A DNA stretch of 64,000 nt from Cellulosimicrobium cellulans (GTDB taxonomy: Bacteria; Actinomycetota; Actinomycetes; Actinomycetales; Cellulomonadaceae): positions 1-64,000 of the forward strand of contig NZ_JAFGYF010000015.1 of assembly GCF_016921195.1 (NCBI RefSeq), written 5' to 3'. A program made the translations under genes and the position numbers. Below the pieces are notes generated by a model that was given only the letters and a program-made list of their open reading frames with translations, made no database searches and had not been told where the DNA came from. The first letter of the stretch is position 1. Each line of letters begins with the position of its first letter. Below are positions 1 through 7,209 of this stretch, one piece after another.

Positions 1-74
1 CGTCGTGGTCGGGCCTGGCGGGAGCCGCGAGGAACGAGCGGCGGATGGTAGACGCGGCACCACCACCCACCCCG
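1..74. repeat. dispersed palindromic element, copy 1 (cut by window edge)
   Basis: Positions 4-51 match, in inverted orientation, the loop of the palindrome at 19817-19910 with only a few differences, and 52-74 resemble its outer arm. The other arm would lie to the left of the window. It is intergenic, downstream of the minus-strand aminotransferase. This is seen directly by comparing the two places; its function is unknown. Confidence 0.7.
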
Positions 75-110
75 ACCACCCAACCCAGCCACACGCCGTC
101 GGGCCCAAGA

Positions 111-278
111 ACCAGGGTTCTACCTCACGCGACCACGGTTCTATCCCGCGGGACCAGGGTTCTCTCTCGCGGGACCAGGGTTCTCTCTCGCGGGACCAGG
201 GTTCTCTCTCGCGGGACCAGGGTTCTCTCTCGCGGGACCAGGGTTCTACCTCGTGGGACCGGGGTTCTATCTCGGGAG
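111..278. repeat. 21-bp tandem repeat, about 8 units
   Basis: Eight head-to-tail 21-bp units run from 111 to 278. Four central units (153-236) share the core accagggttctctctcgcgg and are identical; the outer two on each side carry substitutions. The array begins 18 nt past the stop of the minus-strand aminotransferase, so it lies in that gene's 3' region. The 21-bp period keeps reading frames open, which explains the open frames through it, but I see no real gene there. The pure core and decayed edges suggest recent slippage or amplification. Confidence 0.9.
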
Positions 279-295
279 GCCGCGTGGCTCGACGA

Positions 296-1579
296 CTACT
301 GCGCGGCGGCCTCCGCGGCGGCGAGGAGGACGCAGGTCGCGACGCCGTCCATCGCGACGCGGACCTCCTCGATCGGGGGGAGCGTCGGGGCGAGGCGGAG
401 GACCTTGTCCTCGGGGTCCTTGCCGTACGGGAACGGGGCGCCGGCGGGGGTGAGCGCGATGCCGGCGGCCTTCGCGAGCTCGACGACGCGCGACGCGGTA
501 CCGGGGACGACCTCGAGGCTGACGAAGTAGCCGCCCTGGGGCTCGGTCCACGACGCGACGCCCGTGCCGCCGAGTCGGTCCGCGAGGATGCTCGTGACGG
601 CGTCGAACTTGGGGGCGATGATGTCGCGGTGCTTGCGCATGTGGGCGCGCACGCCGTCGGCGTCGCCGAAGAACAGCGCGTGGCGGAGCTGGTTGACCTT
701 GTCCGGACCGATGGACTGCGCGGACAGGTGCTTCTTGTACCAGGCGACGTTGGCGGGCGACGACGCGAGGAACGCGACGCCCGCACCGGCGAAGGTGATC
801 TTCGACGTCGAGGCGTAGAGGACGACGCGGTCGGGGTGGCCGGCCTCGGCGGCGAGCGAGATCGCGTCGGCGCTGCGGACCTCGTCGTCGGTGAGGTGGT
901 GCAGCGCGTACGCGTTGTCCCAGAGGATGCGGAAGTCGGGCGCGGCGGCGGGCACGGACACGAGCGCGCGCGCGACCTCGTCGGTGACGACCGACCCGTC
1001 GGGGTTCGCGTAGGTCGGCACGACCCACATGCCCTTGATCGTCGGGTCCTCGGCCACCAGAGCCGCGACGGCAGCCGCGTCGGGGCCGTCCGCGGTCATG
1101 GGCACGGTGACCATCTCGATGCCGAGGGCCTCGCACACGGAGAAGTGGCGGTCGTACCCGGGCACGGGGCAGATCCAGCGGACCTTCTCCTCGCGGCCCC
1201 ACGGGCGCTCGGACCCGGGGACGCCGAAGAGCGTCGCGTACGCGAGCGTGTCGTACATGAGCGTGAGGCTCGCGTTGCCGCCCGCGAGGAGCTGCTCGAC
1301 GGGCACGCCGAGCAGCTCGGCGAAGATCTCCCGGAGCTGCCGGAGCCCGTCGAGGCCGCCGTAGTTGCGCACGTCGGTGCCGTCGGCGTCGGTGTGCACG
1401 CCCTCGCCCGGGAGCGCGAGCAGGGCCTCGGAGAGGTCGAGCTGCTCGGCCGAGGGCTTGCCGCGCGTGAGGTCCAGCTTCAGCCCCAGGGCCTGCAGGT
1501 CGGCGTACGCGCGACGCAGGTCGTCGAGGGACGACGCGAGGGTGGAGGTACCGGGTGCGGTGTGCTCGGGCGTGGTCAC
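296..1579 (-). CDS. class I PLP-dependent aminotransferase (MocR/AspT-like subgroup)
   Basis: A 427-residue fold-type I aminotransferase, probably cytosolic and acting on aspartate/glutamate or alanine with a 2-oxo acid. Visible motifs are LTRGKPS near residue 37, YANPDG near 190, the DNAYALHHL segment near 221 and the Schiff-base lysine in ASTSKITFAG (Lys260). The TRGKPS start and the length match the actinobacterial aminotransferase group (PF12897-like) that includes corynebacterial AspT; substrate is inferred. The GTG start at 1579 has GGAGG abutting it and a TAGAGT box (1587-1592, read on the minus strand) 7 nt upstream, which suggests a leaderless transcript. That box overlaps the end of rocD, so the gene may have its own promoter inside the upstream gene. 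Confidence 0.9.
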   Translation of the reverse strand: MTTPEHTAPGTSTLASSLDDLRRAYADLQALGLKLDLTRGKPSAEQLDLSEALLALPGEGVHTDADGTDVRNYGGLDGLRQLREIFAELLGVPVEQLLAGGNASLTLMYDTLAYATLFGVPGSERPWGREEKVRWICPVPGYDRHFSVCEALGIEMVTVPMTADGPDAAAVAALVAEDPTIKGMWVVPTYANPDGSVVTDEVARALVSVPAAAPDFRILWDNAYALHHLTDDEVRSADAISLAAEAGHPDRVVLYASTSKITFAGAGVAFLASSPANVAWYKKHLSAQSIGPDKVNQLRHALFFGDADGVRAHMRKHRDIIAPKFDAVTSILADRLGGTGVASWTEPQGGYFVSLEVVPGTASRVVELAKAAGIALTPAGAPFPYGKDPEDKVLRLAPTLPPIEEVRVAMDGVATCVLLAAAEAAAQ

Positions 1580-1589
1580 CCTCCGGACT

Positions 1590-2849
1590 CTACCGATCCC
1601 GCGCGAGGTCCGTCAGGGCGTCCTCCAGGGCGGACAGGCCGGTCTCGAGGTCGTCGGCGGAGATGGTCAGCGGGGGAGCGAGCCGGATGGTCGAGCCGTG
1701 CGTGTCCTTGGCGAGGACGCCGCGCGCGAGCAGCGCCTCGCACAGGTCGCGACCGGTCCCGCGGGCCGGGTCCAGGTCCAGCCCCGCCCACAGCCCGAGG
1801 CCGCGGGCGCCGGCGAGCAGCCCGGCGTCCACGAACCCGCCGAGCCGGTCCTGGAACCGCGCGCCGAGCTCGCGCGCCCGCCGCTGCGGCTCGCCCGTCG
1901 CCAGGAGGTCGACGACCGCGAGGCCGACCGCGCACGCCAGCGGGTTGCCGCCGAACGTGCTGCCGTGCGTGCCGGGCGTGAGCACCGCGAGCACGTCGCG
2001 CCGGCCCACGACCGCGGACACGGGCAGGATCCCGCCGCCGAGCGCCTTGCCGAGGGTCACGAGGTCGGGGCGCACGCTCCACGTCTCGGTCGCGAGCGTC
2101 GTACCCGTGCGGCCGAGGCCGGACTGGATCTCGTCCGCGACGAGCAGCACGTCGCGCTCGGCGGTGAGGGCGCGGACGCGCGGCCAGTAGTCGGCGGGCG
2201 GCACGACCACGCCCGACTCGCCCTGCACGGGTTCGAGCAGCACCGCGACGGTCGAGTCGTCGACCGCCGCGGCGACGGCGTCGGCGTCGCCGTACGGCAC
2301 GACCCGGAAGCCCGGCGTGTACGGGTCGAACCCGCGGCGCGCGTCCTCGTCGTCGGAGAACGACACGATCGTCGTCGTGCGGCCGTGGAAGTTCCCGGAG
2401 CCGACGACGACCGTCGCCTCTCCCGGACGCACGCCCTTGACGTCGTACCCCCACTTGCGCGCGGTCTTGATCGCGGTCTCGACCGCCTCGGCGCCGGTGT
2501 TCATGGGGAGCACCAGGGAGTCGGGCCCGCCGGTGGTGAGCGGTCCGACGAGCGCGGCGAGCGCGTCGGCGAACGGGTGCAGGACGTCGTGGTCGAACGC
2601 GCGCGACGTGAGCGTGACGCGGCCGAGCTGAGCGGTCGCGGCTGCGACGAGCGCGGGGTGCCGGTGCCCGAAGTTGAGGGCCGAGTAGCCCGCGAGGAAG
2701 TCGAGGTAGCGGTGCCCGTCGACGTCGGTGACCCACGAGCCCTCGGCGGTCGCGACCGTCACGGGCAGCGGGTGGTAATTGTGGGCGAGCGCGTCGCGCG
2801 GGTTCCCGTCGGCCGTCCCGTCGACCGGGCGGACGTCCTGCGCGGTCAC
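1590..2849 (-). CDS. rocD: ornithine--oxo-acid aminotransferase
   Basis: A 419-residue class-III aminotransferase that converts ornithine and 2-oxoglutarate to glutamate semialdehyde and glutamate in arginine catabolism. Motifs are NTGAEAVETAIK (about 117-128), NFHGRT (about 153), the class-III signature ADEIQSGLGRTG (about 238-249), the PLP lysine in LGKALGGG (Lys268) and THGSTFGGNPLA. The start is the GTG at 2849, whose GTGA overlaps the stop of the upstream amidinohydrolase by 4 nt, so the two are translationally coupled. The frame stays open upstream, but that part is a shadow of the neighbouring gene. The context of an ornithine-forming partner favours ornithine over acetylornithine as substrate. 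Confidence 0.93.
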   Translation of the reverse strand: MTAQDVRPVDGTADGNPRDALAHNYHPLPVTVATAEGSWVTDVDGHRYLDFLAGYSALNFGHRHPALVAAATAQLGRVTLTSRAFDHDVLHPFADALAALVGPLTTGGPDSLVLPMNTGAEAVETAIKTARKWGYDVKGVRPGEATVVVGSGNFHGRTTTIVSFSDDEDARRGFDPYTPGFRVVPYGDADAVAAAVDDSTVAVLLEPVQGESGVVVPPADYWPRVRALTAERDVLLVADEIQSGLGRTGTTLATETWSVRPDLVTLGKALGGGILPVSAVVGRRDVLAVLTPGTHGSTFGGNPLACAVGLAVVDLLATGEPQRRARELGARFQDRLGGFVDAGLLAGARGLGLWAGLDLDPARGTGRDLCEALLARGVLAKDTHGSTIRLAPPLTISADDLETGLSALEDALTDLARDR

Positions 2850-3763
2850 GACGCGCTCCCCGGCGTCGCCACCGGCGACCCCGGCGTCGCCTCGCGGATC
2901 TCCAGGGTGCAGCACTTGGCGCCGCCGCCCCCGCGCAACAGCTCGGACGTGTCGACCGCGAGCGTCTCGTAGCCGCGCTCGCGCAGCGCTGCGGCGAGCC
3001 GCTCGGCGCGCGGCGCGTGCACGACGTACCTCCCGTCGCTCACCGCGTTGAGGCCCAGCACGACGGCGTCCTCCTCGGTCGCGAGGAGCGCGTCGGGGTA
3101 CCGCTCGCGCAGCACCTCCTGCGCTGCGGGCGAGAACGCGGGCGGGTAATAGACGACGTCCACGGACGCCTGGCCGGTGAGGCCTGGGTGCGTGCCGCCG
3201 TCGAGCGCCCGGGCACCCGCAGCCTCGCCGGAGTCTCCGCGCAGCACGGTGAGCGCGGTGTCGAGGTGGTAGAAGCGGGGGTCGACGAGCTCGAGCGTCA
3301 CGACCTCGCGCCCCCACAGCGCGGCGGCCTCGGCGTGCGCGGCGCGGTCTGTGCGGAATCCCGTCCCGGCGAGCACGACGTCGCCCGCCACGAGCAGGTC
3401 GCCCTCGCCCTCGTTGACGTGCTCGGCGAGGTGGGTGACGTACCCGTGGTCGGCGAACCACTTGAGGTAGGCGGGGCCCTCGGGCCCGCGCTCGGGGTGC
3501 GTGAAGCGCGCGGAGTAGACGAGGCCGTCGACGACGGTCGCGCCGTTGGCGGCGTAGACCATGTCCGGCAGGCCCGGGACGGGGTCGATCGTCTCGACGG
3601 TGTGGCCGAGGTCGCGGAACGTGTCGCGCAGGCGCTCCCACTGGGCGACCGCGAGCGGGGTGTCGACCGGGGTGCGCCGGTCCATCCACGGGTTGATCTC
3701 GTAGCTCACGGTGAAGTACGTGGGCCGGCACATGAGGTAGTGCCGGGGCTGGCCTGGGCGCAT
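2846..3763 (-). CDS. ddaH: dimethylargininase-like amidinohydrolase (DDAH / arginine dihydrolase family)
   Basis: A 305-residue member of the guanidino-group-modifying superfamily. Substrates in the family are methylated arginine (giving citrulline and dimethylamine) or arginine. The sequence shows the N-terminal MCRPTYFTVSYEINPWM segment, MVYAANGATV near 68, the catalytic His in FYHLDTAL (His166) and a C-terminal GGGGAKCCTLEI with the nucleophilic cysteine at 284 or 285. The ATG at 3763 follows GAGGAGG with good spacing. It is first in a coupled pair with rocD. Because the product feeds an ornithine aminotransferase, an arginine-to-ornithine (dihydrolase) activity is as plausible as true DDAH activity; sequence alone does not settle this. 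Confidence 0.85.
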   Translation of the reverse strand: MRPGQPRHYLMCRPTYFTVSYEINPWMDRRTPVDTPLAVAQWERLRDTFRDLGHTVETIDPVPGLPDMVYAANGATVVDGLVYSARFTHPERGPEGPAYLKWFADHGYVTHLAEHVNEGEGDLLVAGDVVLAGTGFRTDRAAHAEAAALWGREVVTLELVDPRFYHLDTALTVLRGDSGEAAGARALDGGTHPGLTGQASVDVVYYPPAFSPAAQEVLRERYPDALLATEEDAVVLGLNAVSDGRYVVHAPRAERLAAALRERGYETLAVDTSELLRGGGGAKCCTLEIREATPGSPVATPGSAS

Positions 3764-3930
3764 CGCCGCCTCCTCGCGGGAGCCGGGCTCGCCGGGGTGG
3801 TGCGGCCCGGGTGGTGGCCGGACGGGGGAACCCGTCCGGTGCTGCTGGTGGGCTGCCGGTTGGCTGCTGGATGCCAGCGTACGTCCGCCGCCCGGGCGCG
3901 TCCTGGGACGACGCGCGCTGCCCCGGGATG

Positions 3931-3971
3931 TTGACAGCGATATTCTATCGATATATCGTTACCGTATCGCT
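3931..3971 (+). promoter_or_regulatory. promoter and nested palindromic operator of the PadR gene
   Basis: A TTGACA -35 box (3931-3936) is followed by an AT-rich island unusual for this DNA. It holds three nested dyads: AGCGATA/TATCGCT at 3936-3942 and 3965-3971, TATCGATA at 3946-3953, and CGATATATCG at 3949-3958. A -10 hexamer such as TATCGT (3954-3959, 17-nt spacer) would lie inside the dyads. PadR-family operators are often of this ATATCGAT type, so autoregulation is the likely reading. This is the only recognisable element in the gap 3764-4068. Confidence 0.75.
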
Positions 3972-4068
3972 GAGCCCGAGATGAGGCTCGCGTCCACCGC
4001 GAGGCCGCACCGGCCCGCCACCGCTCCGCGGATCACCCGGAGCCCCACGAACACAGGAGACACATCCC

Positions 4069-4917
4069 ATGAGCTACGCACACCAGCACCGGGGCAGGAC
4101 CCCGGAGAACGTCCAGAACATGTCCCAGCCGTTCGGCGAGCGTCCCGGGTCGCGCCCGGACCGCCGTCGTCGTGACGGCTTCCCGCCCGTGCCCGACGAC
4201 GCGGCCTGGTTCCGCGGTGACGGCCCCTCCGGCCGTGGTCGGGGCGGCGCGCGCCGCGGCGGTGGCCGCGGGTTCGGCGGCCCGGCCGACGGCGGACGGG
4301 GCTTCGGCCCCGGCTTCGGCCCGGGTGGCCCCGGGTTCGGCCCGGGCCACGGCGGCCGCCGTCACGGGGGACGCGGCCCGGGCCGCGCCGGTCGCGGCGA
4401 CGTCCGCGCCGCCGTCCTGCTGCTCCTCGCCGAGCAGCCCATGCACGGCTACCAGGTCATCCAGGAGATCGCCGAGCGGAGCGAGGGCCAGTGGCGCCCG
4501 AGCCCCGGCGCGGTCTACCCCGCGCTGAACCTGCTCCAGGACGAGGGGCTCGTCGAGCTCTCGGCCGACGGCGGGCGTCGCCTCGCGACGCTCACCGAGG
4601 CGGGCACCGCGTACGTCGCGGAGCACGCCGCCGAGCTCGGCGACCCGTTCGCCGACGCCGCCGGTCGCGGTGGGCGCTCGCGGCGCGAGCTGCGCGCGGG
4701 CGTCGAGGCCGTCGCCGCGGCGGTCCACCAGGTCGCCCGCACGGGCACGGACGGGCAGGCGAAGGCCGCGGCGGAGCTCCTCGAGCGCACGCGCCGCGAG
4801 CTCTACCTGATCCTCGCCGGCCCGGCCGCGACCGGCGCGGCGCCCGACGCGGGCGACCCCGCGTCGTCGGGCGCGCCCGTGGAGGACGCCCCGGTCGAGG
4901 ACGAGCCGACGGCCTGA
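4069..4917 (+). CDS. PadR-family transcriptional regulator with Gly/Arg-rich N-terminal extension
   Basis: A 282-residue cytosolic DNA-binding protein. The winged-helix PadR domain spans about 108-185, with PMHGYQVIQEI near 124 and the family signature PGAVYPALNLLQDEGLV near 146. Residues 1-107 are a low-complexity extension rich in Gly, Arg, Pro and Phe, far longer than usual for the family. The C-terminal part (about 195-255) is helical and should form the dimerisation arm, ending in an acidic Pro-rich tail. AGGAGA lies 8 nt before the ATG. PadR proteins usually repress a linked exporter, but no ABC exporter is adjacent here; the nearest exporter is the MFS gene at 8825. The target is therefore unknown apart from probable autoregulation. 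Confidence 0.92.
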   Translation: MSYAHQHRGRTPENVQNMSQPFGERPGSRPDRRRRDGFPPVPDDAAWFRGDGPSGRGRGGARRGGGRGFGGPADGGRGFGPGFGPGGPGFGPGHGGRRHGGRGPGRAGRGDVRAAVLLLLAEQPMHGYQVIQEIAERSEGQWRPSPGAVYPALNLLQDEGLVELSADGGRRLATLTEAGTAYVAEHAAELGDPFADAAGRGGRSRRELRAGVEAVAAAVHQVARTGTDGQAKAAAELLERTRRELYLILAGPAATGAAPDAGDPASSGAPVEDAPVEDEPTA

Positions 4918-4939
4918 CCTCGCCGACCGCGCCGACCCT

Positions 4940-4999
4940 GCCGAACCCGGGGTCGCTCCTCATCCGCAGCCGTGGGTGGGGAGCGGCCCCGGGTTCGGC
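4940..4999. terminator. bidirectional terminator-like hairpin, family member 1
   Basis: Two 20-nt arms (4940-4959 and 4980-4999) pair with a single G-U and enclose a 20-nt loop. It sits between the convergent PadR gene (end 4917) and the START-like gene (end 5066). No U-tract follows. Almost the same arms recur at 20450-20505, also between convergent genes. Confidence 0.8.
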
Positions 5000-5065
5000 G
5001 CGTCTCGGGAGGGCGCGCGGCCGCAGAGGCTCCGGACCCGGGCCTCCTGGCGCCGGCCGGCCGTG

Positions 5066-5581
5066 TCAGCGGTGGGCGGACAGGCGGGTCTCGAGGCGAC
5101 GCAGCGAGACGTGCATCATCGCGCGCAGGGCGAGCCCGACGACGGGCGCGGTCGCCGCGCGGGGGACCGGGCCGGCGAGGTAGGCCTCCTCCCACCACAC
5201 GACGCGGCAGCGGCCGCGGCCGAGCGGCACGACGTCGAACCCGGCGTCCCCGAGCAGCACCGGCCCGAGCTTGCGCACGCGCGTGGTCCCGGTGCGCTCC
5301 GCCGCGACGGACGGGCGGTCGAGCGACTCGACGACCATGCGGTCGGTGAAGCCGCGGCCCGTGCGCCCGACGCGCGGACCGCTCACCATCGTGAAGCGGT
5401 CGCCGACCTCCGGGCCGCGGGTCGCGGGGGTCGCCATGACGGTGAGGGGGATCCAGCGCGGGTGGGTGCGCGGGTCGGCGACCCACGCGAACGCCACGGA
5501 CGCGTCGACGTCGAGCTCGCGCGCCACGGCGACCCGCCGTACGGGTCGCCGCGGTCGGGGCGCCCCGTCGGCGCCCGTCAC
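5066..5581 (-). CDS. SRPBCC/START-like family protein (polyketide cyclase/dehydrase type)
   Basis: A 171-residue protein whose first 60 residues fit the SRPBCC fold: a basic start, ELDVDASVAFAWVADPRTHPRWIP (the usual helix and D-P-x-x-x-x-W turn), then alternating beta strands ending in a long C-terminal helix with RRLETRL. These proteins make a hydrophobic ligand-binding cavity; the ligand cannot be told. No signal peptide or membrane segment. Its start overlaps the stop of the upstream hydrophobic protein by 4 nt (5578-5581), so the two are probably one translation-coupled unit. Confidence 0.8.
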   Translation of the reverse strand: MTGADGAPRPRRPVRRVAVARELDVDASVAFAWVADPRTHPRWIPLTVMATPATRGPEVGDRFTMVSGPRVGRTGRGFTDRMVVESLDRPSVAAERTGTTRVRKLGPVLLGDAGFDVVPLGRGRCRVVWWEEAYLAGPVPRAATAPVVGLALRAMMHVSLRRLETRLSAHR

Positions 5582-6498
5582 TCCGCGTCGCGCGCGGGGG
5601 AGCGGTCCCGCCGCGCGCGCCCCGGCAGGAGGCGACGGCGTCGCCGCGGGGTCGCCGCGTCGTCGGGCACGGGGACGAGCCGCGGCGGCGCGTCCTCGAC
5701 CGGTGACTCCACGACCTCCAGGAGCCGCCCGAACACCGTCGGCGGCGGCCCGAACGCGCGCCGGGACTGGCCGATCACGCCGTGCCCGAGCGCGCGTGCC
5801 CCCGCGACGCCGACCACGGCCCCGACGCCGAACGGCACCAGCCGCCCGATCGCGAGACCCGACTGCTTGGCGAGCTGCGTGCGCAGGAAGCGGTTGCCGA
5901 GCGCCTTGTTCACCTTGACCAGTGTCCCGGCGGGCATGCTCGTCAGCAGGACCTTGCCCCAGGCGAGGCCGGAGCCCTGGGTCGCGCGCTCGACGTCGCG
6001 CGCGCCCTTCTCGCCGAGCACCGTGGCGAGGAGCAGGGCGCGGCGGCGCGCGACGTCGTCCACGGCGATCCCGTGCACGTCCGCCACCGCGAGCGCGAAC
6101 GCGGCCGAGGACGCGAAGAACGTCGCGATGTCGCTCGACGTCAGCGCGATCCCGACGCCCGTCCCGACCGCCGGGAACGCCGCCGCCGCACCGACGGCGC
6201 CGCCCGCGGCCTGGATGACCATCAGGTACTCGCGCTCGAGGATCCGCACGATCTGGGCCGGGCTCGCCTCCGGGTTCCGGCGACGGACCGCGTCCACGTG
6301 CGCGCGGACGACGTGCGACGGGATCGTCACGGCCTTGTCGAGCGCCGCGTCGAGCAGGGGCGTGGGCCGGTAGGCGGCCCAGTCGACGGCGTCCTGCGTC
6401 GAGACGTCCGCGCGCGTGCCCGCGGGCGGCGGCGTGCCGTACGCAGGCGTGCCGCCACGCGGCACAGGGGTTCTCGAGGGGTCCTGCTGGTGCGCCAT
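5578..6498 (-). CDS. conserved hydrophobic protein, possibly EcsC-like
   Basis: About 306 residues. After a Pro-rich head there is an amphipathic region (LLDAALDKAVTIPSHVVRAH), then Gly/Ala-rich hydrophobic stretches (VIQAAGGAVGAAAAFPAVG, LVPFGVGAVVGVAGARALG) and a basic tail. This pattern resembles the EcsC-like proteins of actinobacteria, which are poorly characterised; the call is tentative. I use the ATG at 6498 because GGGAG lies 6 nt upstream; an in-frame ATG at 6513 has no comparable site. The 3' end overlaps the START-like gene by 4 nt, which suggests a shared role. Confidence 0.65.
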   Translation of the reverse strand: MAHQQDPSRTPVPRGGTPAYGTPPPAGTRADVSTQDAVDWAAYRPTPLLDAALDKAVTIPSHVVRAHVDAVRRRNPEASPAQIVRILEREYLMVIQAAGGAVGAAAAFPAVGTGVGIALTSSDIATFFASSAAFALAVADVHGIAVDDVARRRALLLATVLGEKGARDVERATQGSGLAWGKVLLTSMPAGTLVKVNKALGNRFLRTQLAKQSGLAIGRLVPFGVGAVVGVAGARALGHGVIGQSRRAFGPPPTVFGRLLEVVESPVEDAPPRLVPVPDDAATPRRRRRLLPGRARRDRSPARDAE

Positions 6499-6529
6499 GG
6501 CGTCTCCCGTCATCGCGTGCGGCTCCGCG

Positions 6530-7048
6530 TCACTCGCGGGTCTCGACCTCCCGGCCGGCGCCCTCCGGCTGGAAGAGGTACTCGACCTCGGCCCCGGCCT
6601 TGACCGTCCTCCCTACCGTGCACGCCTTGTCGATCGCTCGCGCGGCGACCGTGACGAGGCGGTCGCGCGCGTCGTCGTCGAGCGAGGTGAGGTCGATGTC
6701 GTACGTGCCGGTGATCTTCGGGTAGCGCTCCTCCTCGAGCAGCTTGGCGCCCTCGACGTGGATCGTCACCGCGTAGTCGTCGCCGAGCCGGCGCGCGAAC
6801 GTCCGGTCCGTGCTCATGCCCGCGCACGCGGCGAGGGCGATCTTCAGCAGCTCTCCGGGGGTGAACACCGCGCCCTCGCTCGCCGGGCCGATCGACACCT
6901 GGGCGCCGCGCGCCGAGTGCCCCGTGTACGTGCGGGTGCCCGTGCGCTCGACCCAGAGCGCGTCGGCCGGCGCGGGGGACGGTGCGGGCACGTCGCGCTC
7001 CGCCTCGTCGGCGGGGCTCAGGCTGGTCTCGGAAGGCTGCGTCGTCAT
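6530..7048 (-). CDS. OsmC-family peroxiredoxin-like protein
   Basis: A 172-residue OsmC/Ohr-superfamily protein. Such proteins reduce organic hydroperoxides with two reactive cysteines; here these are Cys75 in ALAACAGMS and Cys143 in KACTVGRTV. FTPGELLKIALAACAG matches the OsmC helix that carries the first cysteine. Residues 1-28 are a disordered Ala/Pro/Glu-rich leader. The ATG at 7048 follows AGGA by 7 nt. The long open frame upstream is not supported by any start signal. It lies between a hydrophobic protein and NADH dehydrogenase, each with its own ribosome site. Confidence 0.88.
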   Translation of the reverse strand: MTTQPSETSLSPADEAERDVPAPSPAPADALWVERTGTRTYTGHSARGAQVSIGPASEGAVFTPGELLKIALAACAGMSTDRTFARRLGDDYAVTIHVEGAKLLEEERYPKITGTYDIDLTSLDDDARDRLVTVAARAIDKACTVGRTVKAGAEVEYLFQPEGAGREVETRE

Positions 7049-7209
7049 GCGTGAATCCTCGCACTCGTCGGGTCGCGGCGTCCGGGAGGTCCGCCCTCCG
7101 GGGAACGCGCGGCCGGCGCGGGCGATTCCCTCGTCCTGCCCGGACGAGGTCGGTCGAGCCGCCCGCGTCGCGTCGGTCGGGGCGGGCCGTGGCGCCCCGG
7201 ACGGCGGGC

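Noticed and set aside
111-278. A CRISPR array
   Set aside because: Units are contiguous 21-mers without unique spacers, and no cas gene is present.
5-1981. A 658-codon plus-strand open frame over the 21-bp repeat, encoding DQGSLSR repeats
   Set aside because: It is antisense to the well-supported aminotransferase and rocD, and its composition is that of high-GC shadow frames; the repeat merely has no stop because 21 is divisible by 3.
6499-6513. Start of the hydrophobic protein at 6513
   Set aside because: No ribosome site at usable spacing, whereas the ATG at 6498 has GGGAG 6 nt upstream.
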